Shown here: positions 1 through 7,686 of the stretch, piece by piece
Layout of the letters: every line of letters begins with the position of its first letter
How positions within the stretch are numbered: position 1 is the stretch's first letter
Assembly (NCBI GenBank): GCA_035559795.1
Contig: DATMAR010000007.1
Coordinates: 202,563-266,562 of the forward strand
Length of the DNA stretch: 64,000 nt
Source of the DNA: Fimbriimonadales bacterium
GTDB lineage: Bacteria; Armatimonadota; Fimbriimonadia; Fimbriimonadales; ATM1
Reading direction: 5' to 3'
Translations under genes and position numbers: made by a program
Notes under the pieces: model-generated
Told to the model about the DNA's origin: nothing
The model's input: the letters and a program-made list of their open reading frames with translations, nothing else
Databases searched by the model: none

Positions 1-512
1 CCGGCTTCTAAAGAGTTGCGGATTTTTTCGGGTAATCGCAACAACCTAAGCGTGTTCGCAACCGCAGCGCGAGACTTTCCGACCCTTTGAGCGACTTCCT
101 CTTGGGTCAGGCCTTCTTGCTCGATGAGGACACGATAGGCTTCCGCTGCTTCCAAAGGTGAGATATCCTCACGCTGTAAGTTCTCGATTAAGGCAAGTTC
201 CAAAGATTCTATTCCCGCTGCAGCACGCACAACCACTGGGACGAATTCGAGACCTGCGAGTTTTGCTGCACGCCAACGACGTTCCCCCGCAATCAACTCG
301 TAATGGTCTTTATCCAACAAACGAACGAGCAAAGGCTGAACCATGCCCACTCGTCGTATCGAATCTGCGAGTTCCCGTAGAGAGTTTTCATCGAAAGATT
401 TTCGAGGCTGTCTCGGATTTGGAACAATCGAATCGATCGGAATCTGGCGAACTTCGGATTCCTCTTGCTCTCCTAAAATCTGCGCAAGACCTTTTCCTAA
501 AACCCTACGCAC
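1..512 (-). CDS. parB: ParB/Spo0J chromosome partitioning protein (3' end outside window)
   Basis: About 170 N-terminal residues are present and the frame runs open off the left edge. From a GTG at 512-510 the protein begins VRRVLGKGLAQILGEQ, the usual ParB opening. The CTPase/clamp motifs follow: GERRWRAAK (Box I) and ENLQREDISPLEAAEAY (Box II), then a helix-turn-helix (LTQEEVAQRVGKSRAAVANT). ParB family proteins bind parS, load as CTP-dependent clamps and stimulate ParA in origin segregation. The GTG lies inside the last codons of parA (8-base overlap), so the two are translationally coupled. No parS palindrome was found in this window. Confidence 0.93.
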   Translation of the reverse strand, partial: MRRVLGKGLAQILGEQEESEVRQIPIDSIVPNPRQPRKSFDENSLRELADSIRRVGMVQPLLVRLLDKDHYELIAGERRWRAAKLAGLEFVPVVVRAAAGIESLELALIENLQREDISPLEAAEAYRVLIEQEGLTQEEVAQRVGKSRAAVANTLRLLRLPEKIRNSLEA

Positions 513-1284
513 CGACTTCCTCCATAACGTTCGATTGACAAAATTCTTCTACAAAATCACGATACGCTTTCGAACCGAGTGCCGATGGATAACGAATCAC
601 CGCAGGTTGACCGAAGCTCGGCGCTTCGCTCAATCGCACGTTTCTGGGAATAGTCGTTTTCGCGACCAGGTCACTGAAAAAGGAGCGAACTTCCTCCTCC
701 ACCTGTACAGACAAACGGTTTCTCTTGTCGTACATAGTCAAAAGCACTTTGCCGATTTCCAAATCCGGGTTGATACGTTTTTTTACAAGTTCGATGGTTT
801 TGAGCAATTGGCTCAAACCTTCGAGAGCGTAAAACTCGCATTGCATAGGAATTAAAGCGAAATTCGAGGCGGCAAGAGTGAGAATCGTCAAAATCCCTAA
901 CGAGGGAGGAGCGTCGAGAAAAATATATTCGTAATCTTCCTGCACTGGCTTCAAAGCATCCCGTAAAAGAGTTTCTCGTCCGACAGTTCCTAAAAGCAAG
1001 GGTTCAGCGCCTGCGAGATCGAGCGTAGAGGGGAGGATATGAAGATTAAGAACCGAGGTCGAGTGAATCGCTTCGCTCGCCGGGGTTCCCTCGACGAGCA
1101 CTTCGAAAAGAGTGGCTTTTAGGGAGCGTTTATCTGTTCCGAGCCCTGTGGTGGAGTTCCCTTGAGGGTCCACATCTACGAGAAGGGTTCTATGTCCGTT
1201 CGAGGCGAGGACTGCGGAGACATTGACAGCCGTAGTGGTTTTGCCAACACCCCCTTTTTGATTTACCACAGCCCAGATAGGCAC
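505..1284 (-). CDS. parA: ParA/Soj chromosome partitioning ATPase
   Basis: A 259-residue ParA/MinD-type ATPase. The deviant Walker A KGGVGKTTT with signature lysine is at residues ~10-18. Walker A' is at VDVDPQGN (~37-44) and Walker B at YIFLDAPPSLG (~119-129). Length and motif order match chromosomal Soj proteins. ParA forms ATP-dependent dimers on the nucleoid and moves ParB-parS complexes. It is upstream of and overlaps parB, the standard operon order, which often lies near the replication origin in bacteria. Confidence 0.96.
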   Translation of the reverse strand: MPIWAVVNQKGGVGKTTTAVNVSAVLASNGHRTLLVDVDPQGNSTTGLGTDKRSLKATLFEVLVEGTPASEAIHSTSVLNLHILPSTLDLAGAEPLLLGTVGRETLLRDALKPVQEDYEYIFLDAPPSLGILTILTLAASNFALIPMQCEFYALEGLSQLLKTIELVKKRINPDLEIGKVLLTMYDKRNRLSVQVEEEVRSFFSDLVAKTTIPRNVRLSEAPSFGQPAVIRYPSALGSKAYRDFVEEFCQSNVMEEVGA

Positions 1285-1377
1285 ACGCTATTGTAGTCCA
1301 TCCCGCAGTAACAGAATCAAAACATCAATACTTTTTTTTCAGAGACCGTTTGAAATTTTCAACTATTGAATTTCGCT

Positions 1378-2193
1378 TTACCACCAATCGGGATAAATAT
1401 CCTTCCGACTCGAGAAATATGGACGCTTTAGTAACCCGTATACCATTCTCTTCACATGTCCATCTCCCCATAGGCTGTTGGCACCTCCTCTATGCAAAAA
1501 ATGAAAGTGATTTATAAGATAAGACGAGTTCGGTGGAGAGTCATACCAATTTTCTGGCTGTAAAAAATTGCAAAGCGGAACCCATGCGTTATGTTCCCAC
1601 ATGATAAGCGTTCTTGCTGGTTCGTTAACCTCCGATTGCGATGCCCCAAGCCCGACTACACATCCACTTACATAATTCACAGTCTTTACCGTAGGTCCCC
1701 ATTCGTTTTGATAGGCTTTAGGATTTTTCGAATAGTAACCCGACCAATATTCTTCGTTCCACCAACAATGCGCATAAGACATTTGCCATTCTTCTGGCAT
1801 AACCGGACATTCTCTTACATCGTGATTTTGAATGTAAGGGTCTATCGCTCCTGGTCGCGGTTTATTTTTAGCAGGCTGATTTACACGACCCCAAAAACCT
1901 CCATACAACCCACCGTTATTGTTGTCGTATCCAATCCACATTTGCTGCGGGGCAAATCCAGAAAGAGGGGAGTAAATCGAGCAAGCAGGCCATGTATCGT
2001 CCCATGCGGAAAGATAGTTCATCATCGCCAAACCTAACTGGTTCATGTTGCTCAAGCAGACTGTTTGCTTACTCTGTCTTTTCGCTTGTTCGAAGACAGG
2101 AAAAAGAATAGCCGCGATAATCGCGATGATGGCGATCACGACAAGTAGTTCTATGAGCGTAAAGGCGCTCATACCGCTTTTTTTAGAAACCAT
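1378..2193 (-). CDS. Type II/IV pseudopilin-like protein with H-X9-DG tail (copy 1)
   Basis: 271 residues. The N-terminus is a class III signal: a short basic leader, then [22 protein letters not shown], with E5 after the predicted prepilin peptidase cut. The C-terminus has [17 protein letters not shown], the H-X9-DG motif known from large pilin-like families of Planctomycetes and Armatimonadota. I chose the ATG at 2193 because AAGGAG lies six bases upstream. The open frame extends seven codons further to a less likely ATG. Copy 2 directly upstream is highly similar over its whole length, so this is a tandem duplication. Exact role (pilus, secretion pseudopilin or surface protein) is unknown. 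Confidence 0.85.
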   Translation of the reverse strand: MVSKKSGMSAFTLIELLVVIAIIAIIAAILFPVFEQAKRQSKQTVCLSNMNQLGLAMMNYLSAWDDTWPACSIYSPLSGFAPQQMWIGYDNNNGGLYGGFWGRVNQPAKNKPRPGAIDPYIQNHDVRECPVMPEEWQMSYAHCWWNEEYWSGYYSKNPKAYQNEWGPTVKTVNYVSGCVVGLGASQSEVNEPARTLIMWEHNAWVPLCNFLQPENWYDSPPNSSYLINHFHFLHRGGANSLWGDGHVKRMVYGLLKRPYFSSRKDIYPDWW

Positions 2194-2266
2194 TTCGGTC
2201 TCCTTTATCTGCAAGGATGTTTTTGAACAATTGCTGACTTTTGAAAATTACTACTTTAGCCTGACC

Positions 2267-3088
2267 TTACCACCAATCCGGATAGATATCTTTCCTGCAA
2301 GAAAAGTACGGGCGTTTGAGGAGATCATAGACCATTCGCTTCGTATGGCCATCGCCCCAAAGGCTGTTCGCCCCACCTCGGTGCAAGAAATGGAAGTGAT
2401 TAATTAGGTAGTTGCTTTTTGGGGGGGTATCGTACCAGTTATCCGGCTGAAGGAAATTGCACATGGGAACGCGAGCCTCGTGCTCCCACATAATCAATGT
2501 CCTCGCGGGTTCATGCATCTCGGAATGATTCGCCCCTTGCGACCATCGGAAAATTCCACCACTGTACGTGATGTCTTTCACCATAGGACCCCACTCGTTG
2601 TATCTGGCTTTCGGGTTTTTAGAATAGTAAGAAGAATCATAAACCTTACAGAAGAAACAATGTGCGTAAGACATTTGCCAATGGTCTGGCATCACGGGAC
2701 ATTTACGAACTTCATGGTTTCTTATATAAGGGTCGAGCGCACCTACACGGGGCTTATTTTTCGCAGGCTCATGAACATGCCCATAAAAACCACCATCCAA
2801 CCCGTAGTTATTGTTGTCGTATCCGATCCATATTTGCTGTGGGGCGAAGCCATCGAGTGGCGCATAAAGCACTGCGGGGGGCCAGTTATCGTCCCATGCG
2901 GACAGGTAGTTCATCATTGCCAAACCCAACTGGTTCATGTTGCTCAAGCAAACGGTCTGCTTGCTTTGCCGTTTGGCTTGCTCGAGGACGGGGAATAAGA
3001 TGGCTGCGATGATAGCGATAATCGCCATGACGACGAGCAACTCGATGAGAGTAAAGCCCTTGACACTCTGTTTTGTTTTCGAAAACAT
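2267..3088 (-). CDS. Type II/IV pseudopilin-like protein with H-X9-DG tail (copy 2)
   Basis: 273 residues, paralogous to the neighbouring copy. It shares the FTLIELLVV methylation helix, the block [19 protein letters not shown], and the H-X9-DG tail [17 protein letters not shown] ending in KDIYPDWW in both copies. A GAGGTGAACGAAA ribosome binding region precedes the ATG. Differences concentrate in the middle (residues ~70-200), which may be the exposed face. No other secretion or pilus assembly gene is adjacent, so the assembly machinery must be elsewhere. Confidence 0.85.
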   Translation of the reverse strand: MFSKTKQSVKGFTLIELLVVMAIIAIIAAILFPVLEQAKRQSKQTVCLSNMNQLGLAMMNYLSAWDDNWPPAVLYAPLDGFAPQQIWIGYDNNNYGLDGGFYGHVHEPAKNKPRVGALDPYIRNHEVRKCPVMPDHWQMSYAHCFFCKVYDSSYYSKNPKARYNEWGPMVKDITYSGGIFRWSQGANHSEMHEPARTLIMWEHEARVPMCNFLQPDNWYDTPPKSNYLINHFHFLHRGGANSLWGDGHTKRMVYDLLKRPYFSCRKDIYPDWW

Positions 3089-3346
3089 TTTCGTTCACCT
3101 CTGAAAGCCTGTTTCTTAGAGCCTGCCTGCCCTCTCAGTCATACCTCCGAATTGCACCCTCAGTTGAGGTTTTCCCAAGCATAACGGGCTGCTCACAAAA
3201 GGCTTTCCTTCCTCATATTACACAGAAATAGACGAATTTCCAACATCTTTTGTAGATTTTTTTGAAAAAGTTCACAATCTGCCGTCAGGGCTCAGAAAGA
3301 AAAGGATGCGGGAGTATGAGAAGCCGTTCAAATAGGTTCTGCCAAA
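3089..3346. promoter_or_regulatory. Divergent intergenic region between pseudopilin copy 2 and hisS
   Basis: 258 bases without a gene. It must hold both promoters. A TANNNT box (TAGGTT, 3333-3338) lies eight bases before the hisS ATG, compatible with a leaderless transcript. A short hairpin CCTCA/TGAGG followed by TTTT lies near 3160-3173. I see no T-box stem or specifier, so no aminoacyl-tRNA-sensing leader is claimed. Confidence 0.35.
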
Positions 3347-4615
3347 ATGGCTTTTATGCGTTTTCAAGCGCCGAGAGGCACCAGAGACGTCCTCCCTCAA
3401 GAAGCTCATCGATGGGTACATCTCGAGAAAACTTTTCGAGACATCTGTCATTTATATGGATATTCGGAGATACGAACGCCGACTTTCGAAGATACGGAAC
3501 TCTTCGTTCGTGGTGTGGGAGAAGGAACGGACATCGTTTCGAAAGAGATGTACACGTTCAAAGACAGAGCTGGAAGGAGTCTCACATTAAAACCCGAAGG
3601 CACTGCTCCTGTAATTCGCGCCTATCTCGAACATTCTCTCGGGACTCCTAATCAAATCACGCGTTTGTTTTATATCACTCCCATCTTCCGTTACGAAAGA
3701 CCTCAAAAAGGTCGTTTGAGGGAATCTCATCAAACAGGAGTGGAACTCATCGGTAGCGGAACCCCCGATGCGGATGCGGAAGTCATCGAACTCACCGTAC
3801 GCTTTTACCAAACCTTAGGTATTCGAAATATCTCTATCAAATTGAACTCCTTAGGAGAAGAAGAATGTCGAAAATCGTATCGGGAGGCGTTATTGGAATA
3901 CGCACGCCCTCATTTGCGTGATTTTCCCGAAGAATTCCGCGCTCGCTGCGAAAAAAATCCTCTAAGGCTTTTGGATTCCAAAGACCCGGAGGTACAAAAA
4001 ATCGTTGCTGATGCCCCCCCTATAACTCGTTATTACGAGAAAGAAACCATCGAGCATTTCGAATCACTCCAAAAACTCCTGAATTCCTTAGGCATCACCT
4101 ACGAAATAGACCCCAAACTCGTCCGAGGATTGGATTATTATACGAAAACTGTTTTCGAAGTGCAATCCGAATTCTTAGGGGCACAGAACGCATTGTGCGG
4201 GGGGGGACGGTACGATAATTTAATTGAAGAATATGGAGGGCAACCGACCCCAGCAGTAGGTGTAGCAATGGGTATCGAACGAGCGCTCATGGTCATGGAA
4301 ACTCTCGAAATCGAAAAAAAGGTGGAACGACTTCTTGATGTCTTTGCGGTGTGTTTAACAGAGAACCGTATCGAATTTGCAAAATTCGTGAAATTCTTGA
4401 GGGATTCCGGGATTTCCGTTGTTACAGACCTCGAATTTCGCTCGGCGAAGAGCCAATTTCGTCAAGCCGACAAATCCGGGGCGAACTACGCAGTCATCTT
4501 GGGAGATGAGGAGCTCGAAAAGGGGGTCGTGAAAGTGAAAGACATGCGTAGCGGTGAAGAAGTTACTTTGCCATCGGGAGAAGTATTGAGAGTGCTCCGG
4601 CATCACCCGGCTTGA
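3347..4615 (+). CDS. hisS: Histidyl-tRNA synthetase
   Basis: 422 residues, normal length for bacterial HisRS. The start FQAPRGTRDVLP is diagnostic. Class II motif 2 is TRLFYITPIFRYERPQKGR. The histidine-specific motifs are LVRGLDYYTKTVFE (HisA) and ALCGGGRYDNL (HisB), with motif 3 at PAVGVAMGIERALM. A C-terminal anticodon-binding domain follows (~330-420). It charges tRNA-His. Two ATGs occur (residues 1 and 4) and both are plausible. The Gly-Gly-Gly of CGGGRYDN is encoded by an eight-G run. Its 3' end overlaps the convergent gene by 53 bases. Confidence 0.97.
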   Translation: MAFMRFQAPRGTRDVLPQEAHRWVHLEKTFRDICHLYGYSEIRTPTFEDTELFVRGVGEGTDIVSKEMYTFKDRAGRSLTLKPEGTAPVIRAYLEHSLGTPNQITRLFYITPIFRYERPQKGRLRESHQTGVELIGSGTPDADAEVIELTVRFYQTLGIRNISIKLNSLGEEECRKSYREALLEYARPHLRDFPEEFRARCEKNPLRLLDSKDPEVQKIVADAPPITRYYEKETIEHFESLQKLLNSLGITYEIDPKLVRGLDYYTKTVFEVQSEFLGAQNALCGGGRYDNLIEEYGGQPTPAVGVAMGIERALMVMETLEIEKKVERLLDVFAVCLTENRIEFAKFVKFLRDSGISVVTDLEFRSAKSQFRQADKSGANYAVILGDEELEKGVVKVKDMRSGEEVTLPSGEVLRVLRHHPA

Positions 4616-5072
4616 CTTTTCCTTGCGTACGTTGTTCCCCTTTTTTGACGATAGGCTGTTCCGTAATCATCACGGCTTGTAGATTTTTCCGTATCTCGTA
4701 GTGCATCGTGCCTTCTTGAATCGTTTGCCATTTTTCTGTAGTCATGATTACCGTGTTGTCGGGAGCATCTGGCTTCGGGGGGGTGTATTTTAGGAGATTA
4801 TTGCTTTTTTCGTAAACGCTCTCGACCATGTAGGGTTTTAATTCTTCGAATTTTTCTGGAAATTTCCCTTTCGCATCTTTATATTGCTGCAGTGCGGAAA
4901 CTACATGAGGCAAGATATCCTCCATCTGTTGCGATAGCTGCATCGTGCGTTGGAATTGTTTCCCCTCTTCACTACTGAAAAAGCGCCATAAAGTTACACC
5001 GCCCGCAACCAGACCGATAAAAATCAAACCGAGAATAGCGATAGCACTCCAGAAAACGATTTTTCCTACCAT
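4563..5072 (-). CDS. Hypothetical single-pass membrane protein
   Basis: 169 residues from the ATG at 5072, which has a GGAG-type site upstream. The open frame extends 18 codons further, but those residues look like leader sequence. One transmembrane helix lies near the start (VFWSAIAILGLIFIGLVAGGVTLW). It is followed by a helical stretch and a soluble domain with DAKGKFPEKFEELKPYM, which resembles the small C-terminal domains of pseudopilin-like proteins. I do not recognise a family. The last 53 bases lie inside hisS on the opposite strand, an unusually long convergent overlap. Confidence 0.7.
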   Translation of the reverse strand: MVGKIVFWSAIAILGLIFIGLVAGGVTLWRFFSSEEGKQFQRTMQLSQQMEDILPHVVSALQQYKDAKGKFPEKFEELKPYMVESVYEKSNNLLKYTPPKPDAPDNTVIMTTEKWQTIQEGTMHYEIRKNLQAVMITEQPIVKKGEQRTQGKVKPGDAGALSILLPMAK

Positions 5073-5179
5073 GATTCGCTCCGTTCCCTTATGGAAAGAA
5101 CATAGCGACATTACCCGAAAGGACATACATAGAAGCGAAAACTGAGAAGGTTCGTATATTAGAATAGGAGGAAAAGACC

Positions 5180-6694
5180 ATGTGGAATGCTTTTTTGCTC
5201 GCCTTTTGTGTCGCCCCTATCGAGGAGATAATCACTCCAAAGACTTCTTCTGCCTCTCTTTTCAAAAACGGTTATTCGGTCATCGTGAGAGAAGTTCCCC
5301 TTAGTGGAAAATCCGAATTCTTGCTCAAAGGAATCGGCTCGTCGGTCGTCGGAACTGTATGGATTTCTACCACGAAGGGGGTCACGCTCCATAGCGCAGA
5401 AAGCGTTTTGCAAACGACGAAAAAAGAAGAAAACATCGGCTTCTTACAAGAAATGCTTCTCGCGAACATCGGAAAAAGCATTACAGTTTCTACGCAAGAT
5501 AAACAGAAATTCAGTGGTGTTTTGAAAAGTGCTACCGGGGAAGTGATTGTCTTATCAGACGATACCTCGACTCATGTCATCCCAAAAGCACAAATTCTTT
5601 ATATTCTCGGTGCCGGAGATTTCGTTTGGAAAGCCGAACGCACAACTACAGAAAGACTTCTAAGAATCCGCGCTTCGGGACCTTCCGACGGGAAGATTCA
5701 TATCATCACCCTCGAAAAAGGAATCACATGGTTCCCGAATTACACTCTCGCTTTAATAAGTGATAAAAAACTGAACATTCTCTGCAAAGCGACGATTCTC
5801 AACGATATGGAAGATTTGGAAGGTATCGAATTGCGTCTCGTTACCGGATTTCCGAACATTCCTTATCTCGGTGTTCCCGACCCGTTTACGAGTGGAATGA
5901 CGATCGATCAATTCTTGCAAGCACTGAACATCACACAAGGACGAGTGATGGCGGATGCCACTCGTCAGGTCCTGGCGCAGGGTGGTGGATTCGCTGAAAG
6001 AAATATCTATACGATAGAGTCACCGGAACCGCAGACGTTTCAAGCAGAAGACCTTTTTCTTTATCGCATTCCCAAAGTCACTCTCAAACGCAACGAAAGG
6101 GGACATTACGTTCTTTTAGAGAAAGAACTTCCTTACGAGCATCTCTATGTTTGGGATATCCCGGATAGCATCGGGAGACAATTGGAGTACACGGATATTT
6201 CGAATCTTCCCAAAGATGTATGGCACTGCATCGAATTTCAAAATTCCACATCGCTTCCCTGGACGACAGGTTTAGCAACGATGATGAAAGACGAAATGAT
6301 TTTAGGACAAGACACAATGAAATACACGAGCATCGGCGCAAAATCACTGTTGAGAATCACCAAGGCTCTCGATGTGCGTGCGGATTATTCAGAGGAGGAA
6401 ATCGAAAGAACGCGACAGGCTTTGAAATTGCCCAATTCTCAAGTTTTCGATTTGGTAATCCTCAAAGGAACATTGGAAGTCGTCAATCACAAGAAAGAAA
6501 ACATCCGGATGAGAATCACCAAAGAAATTACAGGCGAAGTGATATCTACGGATGGGAATCCAAAAATCACCAAAATCACCAAAGGATTGAGCTCCGTCAA
6601 TTCACGAGCCAAACTCGAATGGGACTTGAACTTGCCCGAGGGTGAAAAGAAGATGTTGACGTTCAGTTATAAAGTTTATATTCCCCAAAGATAA
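5180..6694 (+). CDS. DUF4139-like protein
   Basis: 504 residues, start supported by AGGAGG-type sequence (TAGGAGGAAAAGACC) before the ATG. It opens with a possible short signal (MWNAFLLAFCVAPIEE). Residues ~170-220 (GITWFPNYTLAL, KATILNDMEDLEGIELRLVTGFPN) match the DUF4139 pattern, in which a beta-sandwich segment W-x-P-x-Y precedes N-x3-ED-x-E-x2-L-x-L-x-TG. The C-terminal half ends in a second beta-rich segment. DUF4139 proteins are mostly uncharacterised, and some are called MuiA-like. The typical N-terminal coiled coil is not apparent. Function unknown, probably envelope-associated. Confidence 0.65.
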   Translation: MWNAFLLAFCVAPIEEIITPKTSSASLFKNGYSVIVREVPLSGKSEFLLKGIGSSVVGTVWISTTKGVTLHSAESVLQTTKKEENIGFLQEMLLANIGKSITVSTQDKQKFSGVLKSATGEVIVLSDDTSTHVIPKAQILYILGAGDFVWKAERTTTERLLRIRASGPSDGKIHIITLEKGITWFPNYTLALISDKKLNILCKATILNDMEDLEGIELRLVTGFPNIPYLGVPDPFTSGMTIDQFLQALNITQGRVMADATRQVLAQGGGFAERNIYTIESPEPQTFQAEDLFLYRIPKVTLKRNERGHYVLLEKELPYEHLYVWDIPDSIGRQLEYTDISNLPKDVWHCIEFQNSTSLPWTTGLATMMKDEMILGQDTMKYTSIGAKSLLRITKALDVRADYSEEEIERTRQALKLPNSQVFDLVILKGTLEVVNHKKENIRMRITKEITGEVISTDGNPKITKITKGLSSVNSRAKLEWDLNLPEGEKKMLTFSYKVYIPQR

Positions 6695-6730
6695 TCAATA
6701 GACCACGAAAGTAGTATCCTTTTATCAACT

Positions 6731-7648
6731 GTGGCAAGGCGCATTCAAGACAATCGTAAGGTAATTGCGGCTGTCGTGTCCGTTATTTCCAATGTAACGA
6801 TTACTATCGCAAAGATACTCGCTGCTATACTTTCTGGAAGCGTATCTGTGCTGAGTGAAGCGCTGCACAGTTTCGGAGACGTCATCGCTAGTTTGATCGC
6901 CTTCTTCACCGTTCGTGTCAGTGATAAACCGGCGGATAGAGAACATCCTTATGGACACGGAAAGTTCGAGACATTTGCAGGTCTCATCGAAGCGCTCCTT
7001 TTGATGATTGCAGGGCTCTACGTGGGTTACGAAGCGGTTTTACGACTCATTCACCCTCGACCAATCGAAGTGGATATAGCGTTTATCATCATCATGGTTT
7101 CCGCTGTGTTGAATGTATTTATAAGTACATACATAGGAAAAGTCGCCGAAGCAACAGACAGTGATGCTCTGCGCGCCGATGCAATGCATTTAAAAGCGGA
7201 TGTCGTGACGAGCGCGGGAGTTTTATTAGCCCTTTTCCTCGTTCGATGGACGAATAATCTCATTTTCGACCCGATTATTGCGTTGCTGCTCACTCTTTGG
7301 ATTTTGTTTTCTGCTAGTAGGATCGCTTTCGGGAGTTTTCAACTTCTTATGGACGTGAAATTATCGGACCAAGAAATCGCAATAATCGAGAATATTTTGA
7401 GGACGCATCCGGGAATTTACGATTTCCATCAATTGCGCACGAGAAAATCCGGCTCTTATCGCCATGTGGATGCACACATATTGGTAGACGATAATTTGAG
7501 CCTCATTCAAGCGCATGAGTTGACGGAAGAAGTAGAGGACCGTATCCGACAAACGCTTCCGAACGTATTGATCAGCCTACACGTTGAACCTTATCACCGA
7601 GAACGCCAGCATCGAGCGGAGTTTCATAAAGACGCAAACGAGAAATGA
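6731..7648 (+). CDS. Cation diffusion facilitator family transporter
   Basis: 305 residues from a GTG start. Six transmembrane helices are followed by a cytoplasmic CDF dimerisation domain (~205-290, ending VLISLHVEP). Metal site A residues fit EALHSFGD (helix 2) and ALRADAMHLKADVVTS (helix 5), and HPYGHGKFE is the canonical loop after helix 2. CDF proteins export Zn2+, Fe2+, Mn2+ or Co2+ in exchange for protons. The site here has D in helix 2 and H/D in helix 5. Specificity cannot be assigned with confidence. Confidence 0.92.
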   Translation: MARRIQDNRKVIAAVVSVISNVTITIAKILAAILSGSVSVLSEALHSFGDVIASLIAFFTVRVSDKPADREHPYGHGKFETFAGLIEALLLMIAGLYVGYEAVLRLIHPRPIEVDIAFIIIMVSAVLNVFISTYIGKVAEATDSDALRADAMHLKADVVTSAGVLLALFLVRWTNNLIFDPIIALLLTLWILFSASRIAFGSFQLLMDVKLSDQEIAIIENILRTHPGIYDFHQLRTRKSGSYRHVDAHILVDDNLSLIQAHELTEEVEDRIRQTLPNVLISLHVEPYHRERQHRAEFHKDANEK

Positions 7649-7674
7649 CCGCAACCTGCATCGAGGTATTACGA

Positions 7675-7680
7675 TAAACT
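7675..7680 (+). promoter_or_regulatory. Candidate -10 box (TAAACT) of a leaderless addB-like transcript
   Basis: TAAACT sits six bases before the ATG at 7687 and no Shine-Dalgarno sequence is present. This fits a TANNNT -10 element with transcription starting at or next to the start codon. Confidence 0.45.
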
Positions 7681-7686
7681 AACCTT

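Noticed and set aside
158..538. Plus-strand ORF over parB
   Set aside because: It is the antisense of a clear ParB coding region with composition set by that gene.
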